From: Streptosporangium amethystogenes
Lineage (GTDB): Bacteria > Actinomycetota > Actinomycetes > Streptosporangiales > Streptosporangiaceae
Length of the DNA stretch: 64,000 nucleotides
Reading direction: 5' to 3'
Assembly: GCF_000721075.1 (NCBI RefSeq)
Contig: NZ_JOEQ01000003.1
Span: 248,001-312,000 of the forward strand
Part shown: in pieces, positions 1 through 8,110 of the stretch
How the letters are laid out: each line of letters begins with the position of its first letter
Numbering within the stretch: the first letter of the stretch is position 1
The notes under the pieces: model-generated
Seen by the model: only the letters and a program-made list of their open reading frames with translations
Told to the model about the DNA's origin: nothing
The model's database searches: none
Translations under genes and position numbers: made by a program

Positions 1-65
1 CGTTCATCCTCTACGGCCCCTACACCGGCTCGGCCGATCAGCGCGTCACCCTCGTGGACGGCTGA
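1..65 (+). CDS. C-terminal 20 residues of an unrecognised protein (partial)
   Basis: An open frame enters from the left edge (codons from base 3) and ends at a TGA at 63-65. The readable tail is FILYGPYTGSADQRVTLVDG. The codons are GC-rich in third position like the real genes nearby. Too little is visible to name a family. Confidence 0.45.
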   Translation, partial: FILYGPYTGSADQRVTLVDG

Positions 66-128
66 CCCGCGAGGGCGTGCGGGGCGGCGACGGAGATGCC
101 GGCAGAGGTCCCGTACACCGCGACCGGA

Positions 129-521
129 TCACGCGCGTTCCTTGGCGATGCGCTCCTGGGCCTCCTCCCAGCCGATGGGCGATCGCCCGGCGGGCGCGTC
201 CCAGAAGACGAATGTGGACTCGTGCATCACGGCACGCTTGCGTCGCATGACCGACCTGTGTGGCTCTGTGCTGGCGTAGGAACGGATGTCCGCCTGCCCC
301 TTCCAGGCGGACAGCGTCCAGAATGTGCGCTTGAACAGCTCGGCCTTCAACGAGACGCCGACCGCGCCCGGCGACTTGAGCGCCTGACGCCACAGCGCGA
401 GCGAGGCCAACAGGAAGCCGGGGACGTGCCGCAGTGAACGCACCTCCAGGCGGGAGGCCATGACGACCATGGTGGAGCCGGTTTCGGGGGTGTTGGTCGC
501 GATCCAGGGGATGGTGGGCAT
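129..521 (-). CDS. DUF3291-like (monooxygenase-type fold) protein
   Basis: A 130-residue cytosolic protein starting MPTIPW. The ATG at 521 is preferred because AAAGGACG lies just upstream; a longer in-frame reading to 581 lacks this. The pattern (short substrate-like N-terminus, a LxHVPGFLLASLALWRQ stretch, then a SAWKGQADIRSY stretch) resembles DUF3291 / spheroidene-monooxygenase-like proteins with a ferredoxin-like fold. The biochemical role of that family is not established. It is divergent from a TetR regulator across a 160-bp gap containing a palindromic operator, so it is the probable target of that repressor. Confidence 0.7.
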   Translation of the reverse strand: MPTIPWIATNTPETGSTMVVMASRLEVRSLRHVPGFLLASLALWRQALKSPGAVGVSLKAELFKRTFWTLSAWKGQADIRSYASTEPHRSVMRRKRAVMHESTFVFWDAPAGRSPIGWEEAQERIAKERA

Positions 522-611
522 GGGCGTCCTTTCAGATGTCCGCGACGATCGCGGCGCCGGAGACTGCTTGGCGCAGGGCACGAGGGAGCGGCATCATGCC
601 GGACCCCAAAT

Positions 612-660
612 CTTGTCAGTGACAAGTTAGTGTCGCAGCTAAACTAGCCACTGACAAGTT
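612..660. promoter_or_regulatory. Palindromic operator between the DUF3291 gene and tetR
   Basis: CTTGTCAGTGACAAG at 612-626 is a perfect 7-bp inverted repeat with one central base. A second half-site, TGACAAGTT, sits at 652-660 immediately before the TetR ribosome site. Paired symmetric sites between a divergent TetR gene and its neighbour are the usual arrangement for autoregulation; binding itself is inference. Confidence 0.65.
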
Positions 661-683
661 TTGTTCCGGAGGAGGCGAGTGCC

Positions 684-1226
684 ATCAGCTACCATCACGG
701 CAATCTGCGCAGGGCCATCATCGACGCGGCCGTCGAGACGATCGGTGAAACGGGCACGGCCACATGGAGCCTCCGCGAACTGGCTCGGCGTGCGGGGGTG
801 TCCCACGCGGCGCCCGCGCACCACTTCGGCGACAAGAGCGGGTTGCTGACGGTGGTCGCGGCCGAGGGCTACACACTGTTCGCCGACGCGCTGGCGGCGG
901 CCGGTGACGACTTGCTGGAGATGGGCTCGGCGTATGTACGCTTCGCCGTTGAACACCGGGGGTACTTCGGGGTGATGTTCAGGCCCGAGCTTTATCACGC
1001 CGACGATTCCGAGGTGAGCGCCGCGCGGGAGCGGGCGAACATGGTGCTGGCCAAGGGCGCCACGACCGTGCCCGTCGACGCCTCACGGGCCAGGGATGCC
1101 CAGCTCGCCGCCTGGTCGATCGTGCACGGGTTCGCCGCCCTGTGGCTGAGCGGCGCCCTGCCCGCCGACCTGGGCGACGACCCGGTGGCGGCAGCCCGTC
1201 CCGTCCTTCGCGTCCTCGTCCGGTGA
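684..1226 (+). CDS. TetR/AcrR-family transcriptional regulator
   Basis: About 180 residues. The N-terminal helix-turn-helix reads SYHHGNLRRAIIDAA, then WSLRELARRAGVSHAAPAHHF, the classic TetR DNA-binding block; the rest is an all-helical ligand-binding domain (WHG/TetR_C type). It likely represses the divergent DUF3291 gene and itself via the palindrome at 612. The start is odd. The frame stays open to a TAG at 645 but holds no ATG, GTG or TTG before the HTH. A perfect GGAGGAGG at 668-675 points to the ATC at 684 (8-base spacing); the GTG at 679 is in another frame. Either ATC is a rare start or a single-base frameshift has occurred. Confidence 0.8.
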   Translation: MSYHHGNLRRAIIDAAVETIGETGTATWSLRELARRAGVSHAAPAHHFGDKSGLLTVVAAEGYTLFADALAAAGDDLLEMGSAYVRFAVEHRGYFGVMFRPELYHADDSEVSAARERANMVLAKGATTVPVDASRARDAQLAAWSIVHGFAALWLSGALPADLGDDPVAAARPVLRVLVR

Positions 1227-1296
1227 CACCGCTCGACGGCCGGCCCGGCGAGGACCTCCACGACGTCGGCCGGACGGGTGGCCGGGATTATCCGCG

Positions 1297-1981
1297 GTGA
1301 ACCTCGTAGGCGTGCGCGGAGTACGAGATGCGGGGCCGGCCGTCGCCATGACCGTGGCGGCGGCGATCACCACGGTGGTCACTCCCGCGGGCCTCCCGAT
1401 GCCGAACGTGCCGATCAGCGACGAGCCGCCCGTCACCCCTACCGGCATGAACATCCCCGACCCCGACGCCGTGCCCGTCACGACCGTCACCCGCCAGATC
1501 GTGACGCCGTCCGAAGCGCTGGACAAGTCCGAGGAGACGGCCGACGACGGCAGGGACTCCAGGTCAATCTCTCCTCCGACGTGCTGTTCGCGGTGAACAG
1601 GGCCACGCTCACCCCGAAGGCCAAGGCGGCCCTGGCACGCACCGCGTCACCAACGAGGGCGACCGTGAGGTCTGGTTCAACGAGCTGTATCACGCACAGG
1701 ACTGGATGTCGTACAAGTACCAGGCCACCGGCAATGTCAGGCCGACCGACACTCAGGCCGGGCGCCGGTATCTGCCCAGCCGCCTTCAGGTTCCCGCCGA
1801 CAACGGCGGCACCTACCTCTACTGTGCCTGCACCGACGTGTCCGGCGTACGGCTGAGCACCGAGAAGTTCGGACCGGGCCAGATACGGGAGTTCTGGAGC
1901 CCGTTCGCGCTGCCGGAGGACGCCGCCACGCTGAACGTCAAGATCGCCGACTTCGGGGAACTGGAGGTGCCCGTCCAGTAG
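1297..1981 (+). pseudogene. Decayed OmpA-like lipoprotein gene(s)
   Basis: Two incompatible frames carry recognisable pieces. The first (1297-1560) is a Pro/Thr-rich exported linker ending KSEETADDGR. After a frame change, LQVNLSSDVLFAVNRATLT is the opening of an OmpA/MotB peptidoglycan-binding domain, but the rest of that domain is gone. From about 1660 another frame reads VTNEGDREVWFNELYHAQDW and runs to a stop at 1981; this resembles the non-OmpA half of actinobacterial OmpA-family lipoproteins. Deletions and frameshifts make it non-functional. The order of the parts suggests either rearrangement or fusion of two paralogues. Confidence 0.6.
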
Positions 1982-2033
1982 CTTCGACGTCCTTATCCTG
2001 ACAAAGACAGATTCATCACCGTATGGGAGCCGA

Positions 2034-2450
2034 GTGATCCGCGTTCTGCTGGCCGAGGACATGACCATGTTGCGCCAGGCACTGACCGCCCTGCTGTCAC
2101 TGGAGGACGACATCGAGATCGTCGCCGAGGTCGCGGCCGGTGACGTGATCGTGGCCACCGCACTGCGCACCCGTCCCGACGTGGCCGTGATCGACATCGA
2201 GCTGCCCGGAATGGACGGGCTCAGTGCGGCGGCCGAGCTGCACGCACGGCTGCCCGAGTGCCGGACCCTGATCCTCACCTGCGTGGGGCAGCCGGGCAAC
2301 CTGCGGCGGGCGCTGTCCGCGCACGTGGCGGGGTTCATGGTCAAGAACTCCCGGCCGAAGGAACTGGCCGAGGCGATTCGCACGGTCGCCGGGGGCGGCA
2401 GGGTGGTGGATCCGCAGCTCGCCTTCGCCGCCAGCGACCTGTCGCGGTAG
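2034..2450 (+). pseudogene. Truncated NarL-type response regulator (receiver domain only)
   Basis: GTG start with GGGAG upstream. The receiver domain is complete: acidic pair E8/D9, phospho-acceptor D54 in AVIDIELPGMDG, T83 and K104. The sequence then breaks near 2430, where the linker to the LuxR-type DNA-binding domain should begin, and stops at 139 residues with no output domain. A normal NarL/LuxR regulator is about 200-220 residues. The break coincides with an inverted histidine-kinase scrap, so this is a disrupted two-component system. Confidence 0.75.
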
Positions 2451-2530
2451 TCGTCGGCCACCGACCTGACCCGGTCCAGCGCCTCCCGCGCGACCTCGAC
2501 GATCTCGGCCGGCCGGGTCCGCGCACACTC
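2431..2530 (-). pseudogene. Histidine-kinase scrap (HisKA_3 region)
   Basis: On the minus strand the stretch reads PAEIVEVAREALDRVRSVAD followed by DYRDRSL. This matches the end of the dimerisation/phosphotransfer segment of HPK7 (DesK/LiaS-like) sensor kinases. Such kinases normally sit beside NarL regulators, so this is probably the partner of the truncated regulator, inverted and almost entirely deleted. It is only about 33 codons, so the call rests on motif resemblance. Confidence 0.4.
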
Positions 2531-2555
2531 CGTCCACGACGTCGCCCAGCAGGCG

Positions 2556-2627
2556 CAGCCGCAGACCCTCGCCCACGCCCACGCCCTGGCCGACTCCCCC
2601 GCCGGCCAGCTCGCCTGGATCGGCCAG
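2556..2627 (+). pseudogene. Epoxide-hydrolase C-terminal scrap
   Basis: The frame reads QPQTLAHAHALADSPAGQLA then WIGQL. ADSPAGQLAWI is a signature of the cap/C-terminal region of microsomal-type epoxide hydrolases (alpha/beta fold). Nothing else of the gene remains; the frame runs directly into an MFS fragment. Confidence 0.45.
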
Positions 2628-3028
2628 TTGCCGGCCGAGGTCCCGGACCCGGACCTGATCCTCACCAACGCCACGATCTACGCGCTGGCCTTCGGCGGCC
2701 TGCTGCTCGTCGGCGGACGGGCCGGCGACCTGTTCGGCCGCCGCCGGATCTTCCGCCTCGGACTGGTGGTGTTCACCCTGGCCTCACTGCTCGGCGGCCT
2801 CGCCACCACCGGAACGCTCCTGATCACCGCCCGCGCCCTGCAGGGCTGACCGCCGTCGCCGACGCGGCCACCGCCGGCCAACCGGCCGGCACCGCGCCGC
2901 CCGGCGCGCTCACCCACGGCCATACCTCGGGCATCATCGCCGTCGGGGTCCTCTACCTGGCCGCCGTCCTCGTCGCGGCCCTGACCCTCGACCCGCAGGT
3001 CGACCGGCAGGAGGCGAAATCCCGGTAA
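2628..3028 (+). pseudogene. MFS drug-transporter remnant (EmrB/QacA type)
   Basis: The segment at 2628-2849 contains TM2, the motif-A loop GGRAGDLFGRRRIF and TM3, and ends LLITARALQG before a stop. From about 2850 another frame carries a last transmembrane helix (GIIAVGVLYLAAVLVAALTL) and a short tail to a stop at 3028. The middle ten or so helices are missing, so this is an internally deleted pseudogene. Confidence 0.7.
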
Positions 3029-3073
3029 CGGTGCCGCGCCACCTCACCGGTAAGAGGGCGAAGATGGCCTGAC

Positions 3074-4045
3074 TCAGCACTGGCGTCGGTACACGCCGGT
3101 GCTGAGATATTTCAGTCCCGAGTCCACCAGCAGGGTGACGACCCTGGCCGCCGGCCCAAGGCGTTGTCCGACCTGGATCGCGGCGAGGACGTTCGCCCCT
3201 GACGACGTTCCGGCGAACAAGCCCTCCTCCCGAGCCAGGCGCCTGGCCATCTCCTCCGCCTCGGCGGTGGAGATCGGCACGATCTCGTCCGCCAGGGTCG
3301 GATCCCACATGGGCGGCAGGTAACCGATGCCGATGCCTTCGATGCGGTGGGCACCGGGCCTGCCTCCGGACAGCACGGCGGACTCGGCCGGTTCAACCGC
3401 GATGACCCGAAGCCCCGGATGGCGGCGCCGGAGAGGGGCCGCCGCCCCGCGCAGCGAGGCCGCCGTACCGATCGACTGAACGAACGCGTCGATCCGCCCG
3501 CCTGACTGCTCCCAGATCTCCTCGCCCATCGGGTGATAGCCGACGATACTGTCGGCGTTGTTGAGCTGATCGGTCCAGTAGGTGCCCGGTCGGCGACCGA
3601 ACTCCCTGGCCTTCTCGATCATGCTCAGGATCAGCGCCCTCGTGATCGAACCCCCCTCACTGGGGATGATGGTGAGTTCCGCGCCGAACGCCGCCATCTG
3701 CAGGAGTTTGTCCGCACTGAACGCATCCGAGCTGACGATCCGCAGCCGATATCCCTTCGCCGCGCAGACCAGGGCAAGAGAGGCACCTGTACTGCCCCCC
3801 GTGTACTCGGCAACGGTGTCGCCGGGCCTCAGCCGCCCGTCGCCCTCGGCCCCGGCGATCATCGCCTGTGCCATGCGGTCCTTCATGCTGCCTGTCGGGT
3901 TCCGGCCTTCGACCTTGACGAAGATCTCCGCACACCCGGGCGGCACGACCCTGCGCAGCCTCACCAGCGGCGTGTTTCCGATCGTCCGCAGTACGTCGCC
4001 ACTGAGGCCCATGGGGCCGCCGGTCCTTTCGATGCCCTCGCTCAT
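3074..4045 (-). CDS. PLP-dependent cysteine synthase-family enzyme
   Basis: A 323-residue fold-type II PLP enzyme. The N-terminal TIGNTPLVRL and the Schiff-base lysine in NPTGSMKDR (K55) are typical of O-acetylserine sulfhydrylase/cystathionine beta-synthase relatives; TGGSTGASLA and GTSSGAN would hold the substrate carboxylate and PLP phosphate. The usual cysteine synthase makes cysteine from O-acetylserine and sulfide, but relatives use other nucleophiles, so the exact substrate is open. The start may instead be the ATG at 4012, which has AAAGGA upstream. It is divergent from an HxlR regulator with a palindrome between them. Confidence 0.85.
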   Translation of the reverse strand: MSEGIERTGGPMGLSGDVLRTIGNTPLVRLRRVVPPGCAEIFVKVEGRNPTGSMKDRMAQAMIAGAEGDGRLRPGDTVAEYTGGSTGASLALVCAAKGYRLRIVSSDAFSADKLLQMAAFGAELTIIPSEGGSITRALILSMIEKAREFGRRPGTYWTDQLNNADSIVGYHPMGEEIWEQSGGRIDAFVQSIGTAASLRGAAAPLRRRHPGLRVIAVEPAESAVLSGGRPGAHRIEGIGIGYLPPMWDPTLADEIVPISTAEAEEMARRLAREEGLFAGTSSGANVLAAIQVGQRLGPAARVVTLLVDSGLKYLSTGVYRRQC

Positions 4046-4113
4046 GACCTCGATCGTCGAGCCGACCGTACCGTCACCACCAGTTCAACTTCTGAACCGG
4101 CGCCTCCGGTCCC

Positions 4114-4125
4114 TGGTACGTACCA
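4114..4125. promoter_or_regulatory. Perfect 12-bp palindrome, probable HxlR operator
   Basis: TGGTACGTACCA lies 8 bp before the HxlR start and 69 bp before the divergent PLP-enzyme start. Palindromes with GTAC half-sites are common targets of HxlR/MarR winged-helix dimers; regulation of both genes is inferred. Confidence 0.55.
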
Positions 4126-4132
4126 TGCACCG

Positions 4133-4810
4133 ATGAACGGATACGGGCAGTTCTGCGCGGTGGCGCGCGCGCTGGAAATTCTGGGCGAGCGGTGGACACT
4201 GCTGATCGTGCGGGAGTTGCTGCTGGGCGCTTCGACCTTCACCGACATCCGCCGTGGCCTGCCTCGCCTCCCGCGAGCGACGCTGTCCGCACGACTACGC
4301 GCACTGCGCGCCGCCGGCATCGTCGACGGCGGTTACCAGCTCACCGAGGCGGGCGCCGCGCTGGCTCCGGTGGTGCGGGAACTGGCCCGATGGGCGGTCG
4401 CCACCGACAGCGTCGCCCTGACCGAGGACGATCTCGACACCGCCGCGCTGACCTGGGACATGCGACGCCGGGTGGACACCGCCGCCCTGCCCGAACGCAC
4501 GGTCGTGCTCGCGATCGAGTTCACCGACCGCAGGCCGGCCGACAGCAGATACTGGCTGCACCTGTCCCGGACGAGCGTCGACCTGTGCCGGCAGGACACC
4601 GGAGCACCCGTCGACGTCTGGCTCACCGCCCCGACGGCAGCGGCGACCCGGTGGTGGCTCGGTGACCTGTCCTGGGCGCGACTGCTGCGACAGCAAGGAG
4701 TACGCGTGCACGGTGACCCGGCCCTGCAGCGCCAGATGCACCACTGGTTCAAACGCTACGTGTTCACTCCGGAAGCCCTCGGCCTGAATCCAGGTGCCGA
4801 TTTCAGGTGA
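4133..4810 (+). CDS. HxlR-family transcriptional regulator with C-terminal SCP2-like extension
   Basis: A 225-residue protein. Residues 1-95 are a winged helix of the HxlR type (GQFCAVARALEILGERWTLL, then IRRGLPRLPRATLSARLRAL). The C-terminal half resembles the sterol-carrier-like domain found in many actinobacterial HxlR proteins (RWWLGDLSWARLLRQQGVRV), which may sense a ligand. The ATG at 4133 places the HTH at the usual distance from the N-terminus. Longer in-frame readings upstream run antisense through the PLP gene and are rejected. Confidence 0.85.
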   Translation: MNGYGQFCAVARALEILGERWTLLIVRELLLGASTFTDIRRGLPRLPRATLSARLRALRAAGIVDGGYQLTEAGAALAPVVRELARWAVATDSVALTEDDLDTAALTWDMRRRVDTAALPERTVVLAIEFTDRRPADSRYWLHLSRTSVDLCRQDTGAPVDVWLTAPTAAATRWWLGDLSWARLLRQQGVRVHGDPALQRQMHHWFKRYVFTPEALGLNPGADFR

Positions 4811-4903
4811 AACCGTCGGTGCTCAGGCCGACACGCCCAGCAGGTCCATCGGATCTCGTGGGGAAGCCGTTGGCGCTCACGTCCATGCCGACCGCGATGT
4901 GGC

Positions 4904-5443
4904 TCAGTGTGATGTCTCAGGATCAGCATCCTGGTCGCGCGGATTCGAGCGGAGGGACGGTGGGAAGCGCAGTACCCAGCGGCGCTGCCACGGGGTCTCG
5001 ATGGCCCGGTGGTGGTGATGCTCGCGCGTCCAGGCGACGGCGTCGGCCGGTTCGAGGCCGGCCAGGACGGCGAGGCAGGCGACGACCGTGCCGGTGCGTC
5101 CGACGCCGCCCCCGCAGGCGACCTCAACCGCGGTGCCCGCCCGCGCCCGCTCGTGCAACGCGCGAATGTGCCGCACGGCCAGATCGTGATCGCGGGGCAG
5201 CAGGAAGTCGGGCCACTGGATCCACTCGTGTGGCCACCGCAGCTTGCTCTCGTGGCGACGGCGGAGCCTGTCGGAGCCTAGATACAGGCCGAAGTCGGGC
5301 ATCGGCCCCTCCGGCAGCGGATGGCGTAGGCCGCGGCCGCGGATCCAGGAGCCGTCCGGGAGTTGGAGGGCGCCTGCGAGCGGCGACCCGCTCACCGGTC
5401 TGCCGACCGGGCCGGCTGTCGCGCTGTCCCCAGGGTCTTGCAT
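4904..5443 (-). CDS. Protein-tyrosine-phosphatase-like protein
   Basis: 179 residues, starting MQDPGDS at an ATG preceded by AGGAGAA. The P-loop CGGGVGRTG (C110, R116) is the Cx5R active site of cysteine-based phosphatases, in VEVACGGGVGRTGTVVACLA. No transmembrane segment or signal peptide is seen, so it acts in the cytoplasm. Substrate unknown; single-domain actinobacterial proteins of this kind are usually annotated only as protein-tyrosine phosphatase family. Confidence 0.8.
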   Translation of the reverse strand: MQDPGDSATAGPVGRPVSGSPLAGALQLPDGSWIRGRGLRHPLPEGPMPDFGLYLGSDRLRRRHESKLRWPHEWIQWPDFLLPRDHDLAVRHIRALHERARAGTAVEVACGGGVGRTGTVVACLAVLAGLEPADAVAWTREHHHHRAIETPWQRRWVLRFPPSLRSNPRDQDADPETSH

Positions 5444-5474
5444 CGGGTTCTCCTTGTGTTTTCCACTGCGTCTC

Positions 5475-5650
5475 TCACTGGTCGGCGCTGCCCAGCCGGT
5501 GCCGTGCGCGGTGATTGGCGACATTGAGCCGGTTGCCGCACAAGTCAGGCATACAGGAGATGCGGCCCCCCGCGACCGGTGTCGACGAACACACCGCGGC
5601 AGCCCGGAGCGACGCGGGCGCGGAACCGGCCGTGGCCGAGCAATCACGAC
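5475..5650 (-). pseudogene. Remnant of a CGNR zinc-finger protein
   Basis: One minus frame reads DLCGNRLNVANHRARHRLG and an overlapping frame reads CVRRHRSRGAA, matching in two pieces the C-terminal zinc finger (C-x-C, VFVDTSRGGRR, CGNR, HRAR) of CGNR-domain regulators. Frameshifts separate the cysteines and no N-terminal domain remains. Confidence 0.45.
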
Positions 5651-5820
5651 GACCGGTCGGGGCGCGCTCCCTGTAGGAGATCACCAGGGCACGAATCCCG
5701 GTGCATTAGATACCCATTTAGGGGACTACTACTGTTTTTTTCCTGTTTCCGCTTTCGGATATATGGTGATCCGCTACGATCGCACGCTTCAGCAAAAGAT
5801 CAACTAGAAACTGGAGCATC

Positions 5821-7374
5821 GTGCGAAGAAAAACCCCCTGGTTTGCCGCCTTACTGGCGATGGCGATGGCTTTACCGGTGTCGACGGCCAGCGCGGACAC
5901 CGAGGCCATAACGCCGCAAACCATTGCTTGGACGCCTTGTGAAGAGGAGCCCACCGCCGAGTGCGGCACGCTGAGCGTGCCCATCGACTGGTCGAAGCCG
6001 GACGGAGCGAAGGTCGACATCGCCGTCGCGCGGCGGAAGGCCACGGATCCGGCCGCGCGGGTCGGTTCGCTGGTGATCAACCCCGGTGGTCCGGGCGGAT
6101 CGGGGGTGGAGGCCGTGTACGGCGCCCCCTGGTCCTACACCGAGGAACTGCAGCGGCGGTTCGACATCGTCGGGTTCGACCCTCGGGGCGTGGGACGCAG
6201 CAACCCGGTGATCTGCTCGGCGTCGGTGTACAACCGGATGCCGCACACCGTCATGAGCAGCCAGGCCGACTTCGACGCCTGGAACGTGTTCACCAAGGAA
6301 CTGCACGCCGACTGCCGCACTCGTACCGGTCCGCTGTACGACCACGTCGACTCCGTCGACGTCGCCCGCGACATGGACGTGCTGCGCGCCGCCCTGGGTG
6401 AGGAGAAGCTCACCTACTACGGCATCTCGTACGGCACGCTGATCGGCCAGATGTACGCCGAGCTGTTCCCCAACCGCGTCCGGGCCCTGGGGCTCGACAG
6501 CAACATGGACCACAGCCTCGGCGTCGCGGGCTTCCTGTCCACCGAGGCGATCGCCATCGAGGACGCGTTCGACCAGTTCATCGGCTGGTGCGAGCAGGAG
6601 CCCAGCTGCGTCCTGCATGGACGCGACATCCATGCGATCTGGAAGGGCCTGCGAGAGAAGGCGCGGCGCGGTGAGCTGAAGTACCCGAGCACGGGCCAGA
6701 CGATGACCGAGCTACAGGTCGTCTACAACGCCGCACTGGGCACCGAGGGCCCGGCCTGGGTCATCCTGAGCGAGATCATCAACTGGTTGGACGGTGGACC
6801 GGAGCCGTCGTGGGTGCCCCCGCTGTCCGGCCGGCAGCCCGTGGAGGGTGACGTCGCGTATCTGCCGACCGCGGTTCTCTGCCAGGACTACCACCTTCAG
6901 GTGCGGAACTACGCGGAGTACGCCGCACTCATGCGCGTCTCCAACCTCCTCGCACCCGACACGCGGTACCACCCGTACCCGATCGACGATCTGCCGATCT
7001 GTATGAACTATCCGACCACCAACGCGCCGCATGCGCTGCGGTACACGGGTGACGCCCCGTTGCTGCTCGGAAATTCCCTGCACGACCCGGCTACCCCGTG
7101 GATCTGGTCTGCCAACGCGGCCCGTCAGCTCGGGTCCAAGGCTGTGTTGCTCACATACGAGGGCTGGGGGCACCGCATCTACGGCAAGGACAAGTGCCAG
7201 ACGGACATCTTCGACGAGTACCTGATCTCACTGAAGGTGCCGCCGCACGGCACGCGCTGCGCCGTGGGTACGGGTGAGGAGAGCGTGCTCAGGCAGCAGA
7301 CGCCGTCGCGGACGTGGCCGACCGGCTCGAACCACTGGGCGGCCGGCCCGGTCGCCGCCTCGCCCGTCCCCTAA
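5821..7374 (+). CDS. Secreted alpha/beta-hydrolase, tripeptidyl-aminopeptidase-like (S33/TAP family)
   Basis: 517 residues from a GTG start. Residues 1-26 form a signal peptide (RRK, hydrophobic core, ASA cleavage region). The hydrolase core has the oxyanion HG-like INPGGPGGSG (about 87-95), FDIVGFDPRGVGRSNP, the nucleophile S203 in GISYGT, and the C-terminal histidine in YEGWGHRIY. This family releases N-terminal di/tripeptides or hydrolyses related amides outside the cell. A second, lipoprotein-type member is encoded at 38.8 kb. Confidence 0.88.
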   Translation: MRRKTPWFAALLAMAMALPVSTASADTEAITPQTIAWTPCEEEPTAECGTLSVPIDWSKPDGAKVDIAVARRKATDPAARVGSLVINPGGPGGSGVEAVYGAPWSYTEELQRRFDIVGFDPRGVGRSNPVICSASVYNRMPHTVMSSQADFDAWNVFTKELHADCRTRTGPLYDHVDSVDVARDMDVLRAALGEEKLTYYGISYGTLIGQMYAELFPNRVRALGLDSNMDHSLGVAGFLSTEAIAIEDAFDQFIGWCEQEPSCVLHGRDIHAIWKGLREKARRGELKYPSTGQTMTELQVVYNAALGTEGPAWVILSEIINWLDGGPEPSWVPPLSGRQPVEGDVAYLPTAVLCQDYHLQVRNYAEYAALMRVSNLLAPDTRYHPYPIDDLPICMNYPTTNAPHALRYTGDAPLLLGNSLHDPATPWIWSANAARQLGSKAVLLTYEGWGHRIYGKDKCQTDIFDEYLISLKVPPHGTRCAVGTGEESVLRQQTPSRTWPTGSNHWAAGPVAASPVP

Positions 7375-7418
7375 CGGAGAGCCCTGGGTTCCCTCCAGGT
7401 CGTTCACGAGGACTGCGC

Positions 7419-7520
7419 CTACACGCTCGCCTGCGGTACGTAGGCGAGCGTGACGGCCAGGACGATGAGGAGGGAGCCCATGACCAGGCGTCGGGCGCGG
7501 TCGACGACCTGCGCACCGAC
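7419..7520 (-). pseudogene. C-terminal scrap of a membrane protein, with internal hairpin
   Basis: Minus-strand codons read VGAQVVDRARRLVMGSLLIV, then LAVTLAYVPQASV and a TAG. One transmembrane helix and a short tail are left of some permease. The same bases form an 11-bp inverted repeat with a 9-base loop (7422-7432/7442-7452), which could act as a terminator for the convergent peptidase gene, but there is no T-run. No other gene is seen in 7375-7750. Confidence 0.3.
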
Positions 7521-7685
7521 GTGATCAGATCTCGTTGCACGGGATCGCCATCACGAGATCACATCGATCAGCAGCGCTGATCCCAGCTCAAATAGCGAAT
7601 GGCGGCTGCCGTATTGGTCGCTACCGTTGTACTGCCACGATATTGCGTTGACGTATTGATCACGTTTTTACGTTGGCAGTCAGCA

Positions 7686-7722
7686 GGGGCCGGGTGCGAC
7701 CTCGATGGTTGCGCCCGGCCCC
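7686..7722. terminator. Strong hairpin downstream of the DUF805 gene
   Basis: A 16-bp stem (two G-U pairs) beginning GGGGCCGGG, with a 5-base loop. It lies 29 bp past the DUF805 stop and can serve convergent transcripts. No T-tract. Confidence 0.55.
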
Positions 7723-7750
7723 TCGCGTTTCCGAGGATTCGGACCCCGGC

Positions 7751-8110
7751 TCAGCCCAGCCCTGGGGCGAACTTCGGGTTCGAACCGTATGCGTTGCCGC
7801 CCGGCTCACCTTCACTGGCCATGAAGACGAGCAGCACGATGAATCCGATCAAGGGCACGAGGCCGATCAACAGCCACCACCCGGATCGCCCGGTGTCGTG
7901 CAGTCGGCGAACAGCCACCGCGAGCCCAGGAATCAGCACCGCAAGCGCGTAAATGGAACTGAGGATGTTGCCCTGCTCGATTACAGCGCCGATCCCCCCC
8001 AATACGAGGGAGATAACGATATTAAAAAGAACAAACATCCAGTATTCCGTGCGGCGTGCTCGGCCGCTGAAACCGACATAGTTCTTGAGTACGGCCAAGT
8101 ACCAGCTCAC
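7751..8110 (-). CDS. DUF805 membrane protein
   Basis: 119 residues from GTG at 8110, with AGAGGA six bases upstream. MSWYLAVLKNYVGFSGRARR is the typical DUF805 opening, followed by RTEYWMF, then three to four transmembrane helices with VRRLHDTGRSGWWLL, the family's best conserved loop. Function of the family is unknown (inner-membrane, YhaH/YhaI-like). The longer in-frame reading to 8254 has no ribosome site. Confidence 0.88.
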   Translation of the reverse strand: MSWYLAVLKNYVGFSGRARRTEYWMFVLFNIVISLVLGGIGAVIEQGNILSSIYALAVLIPGLAVAVRRLHDTGRSGWWLLIGLVPLIGFIVLLVFMASEGEPGGNAYGSNPKFAPGLG

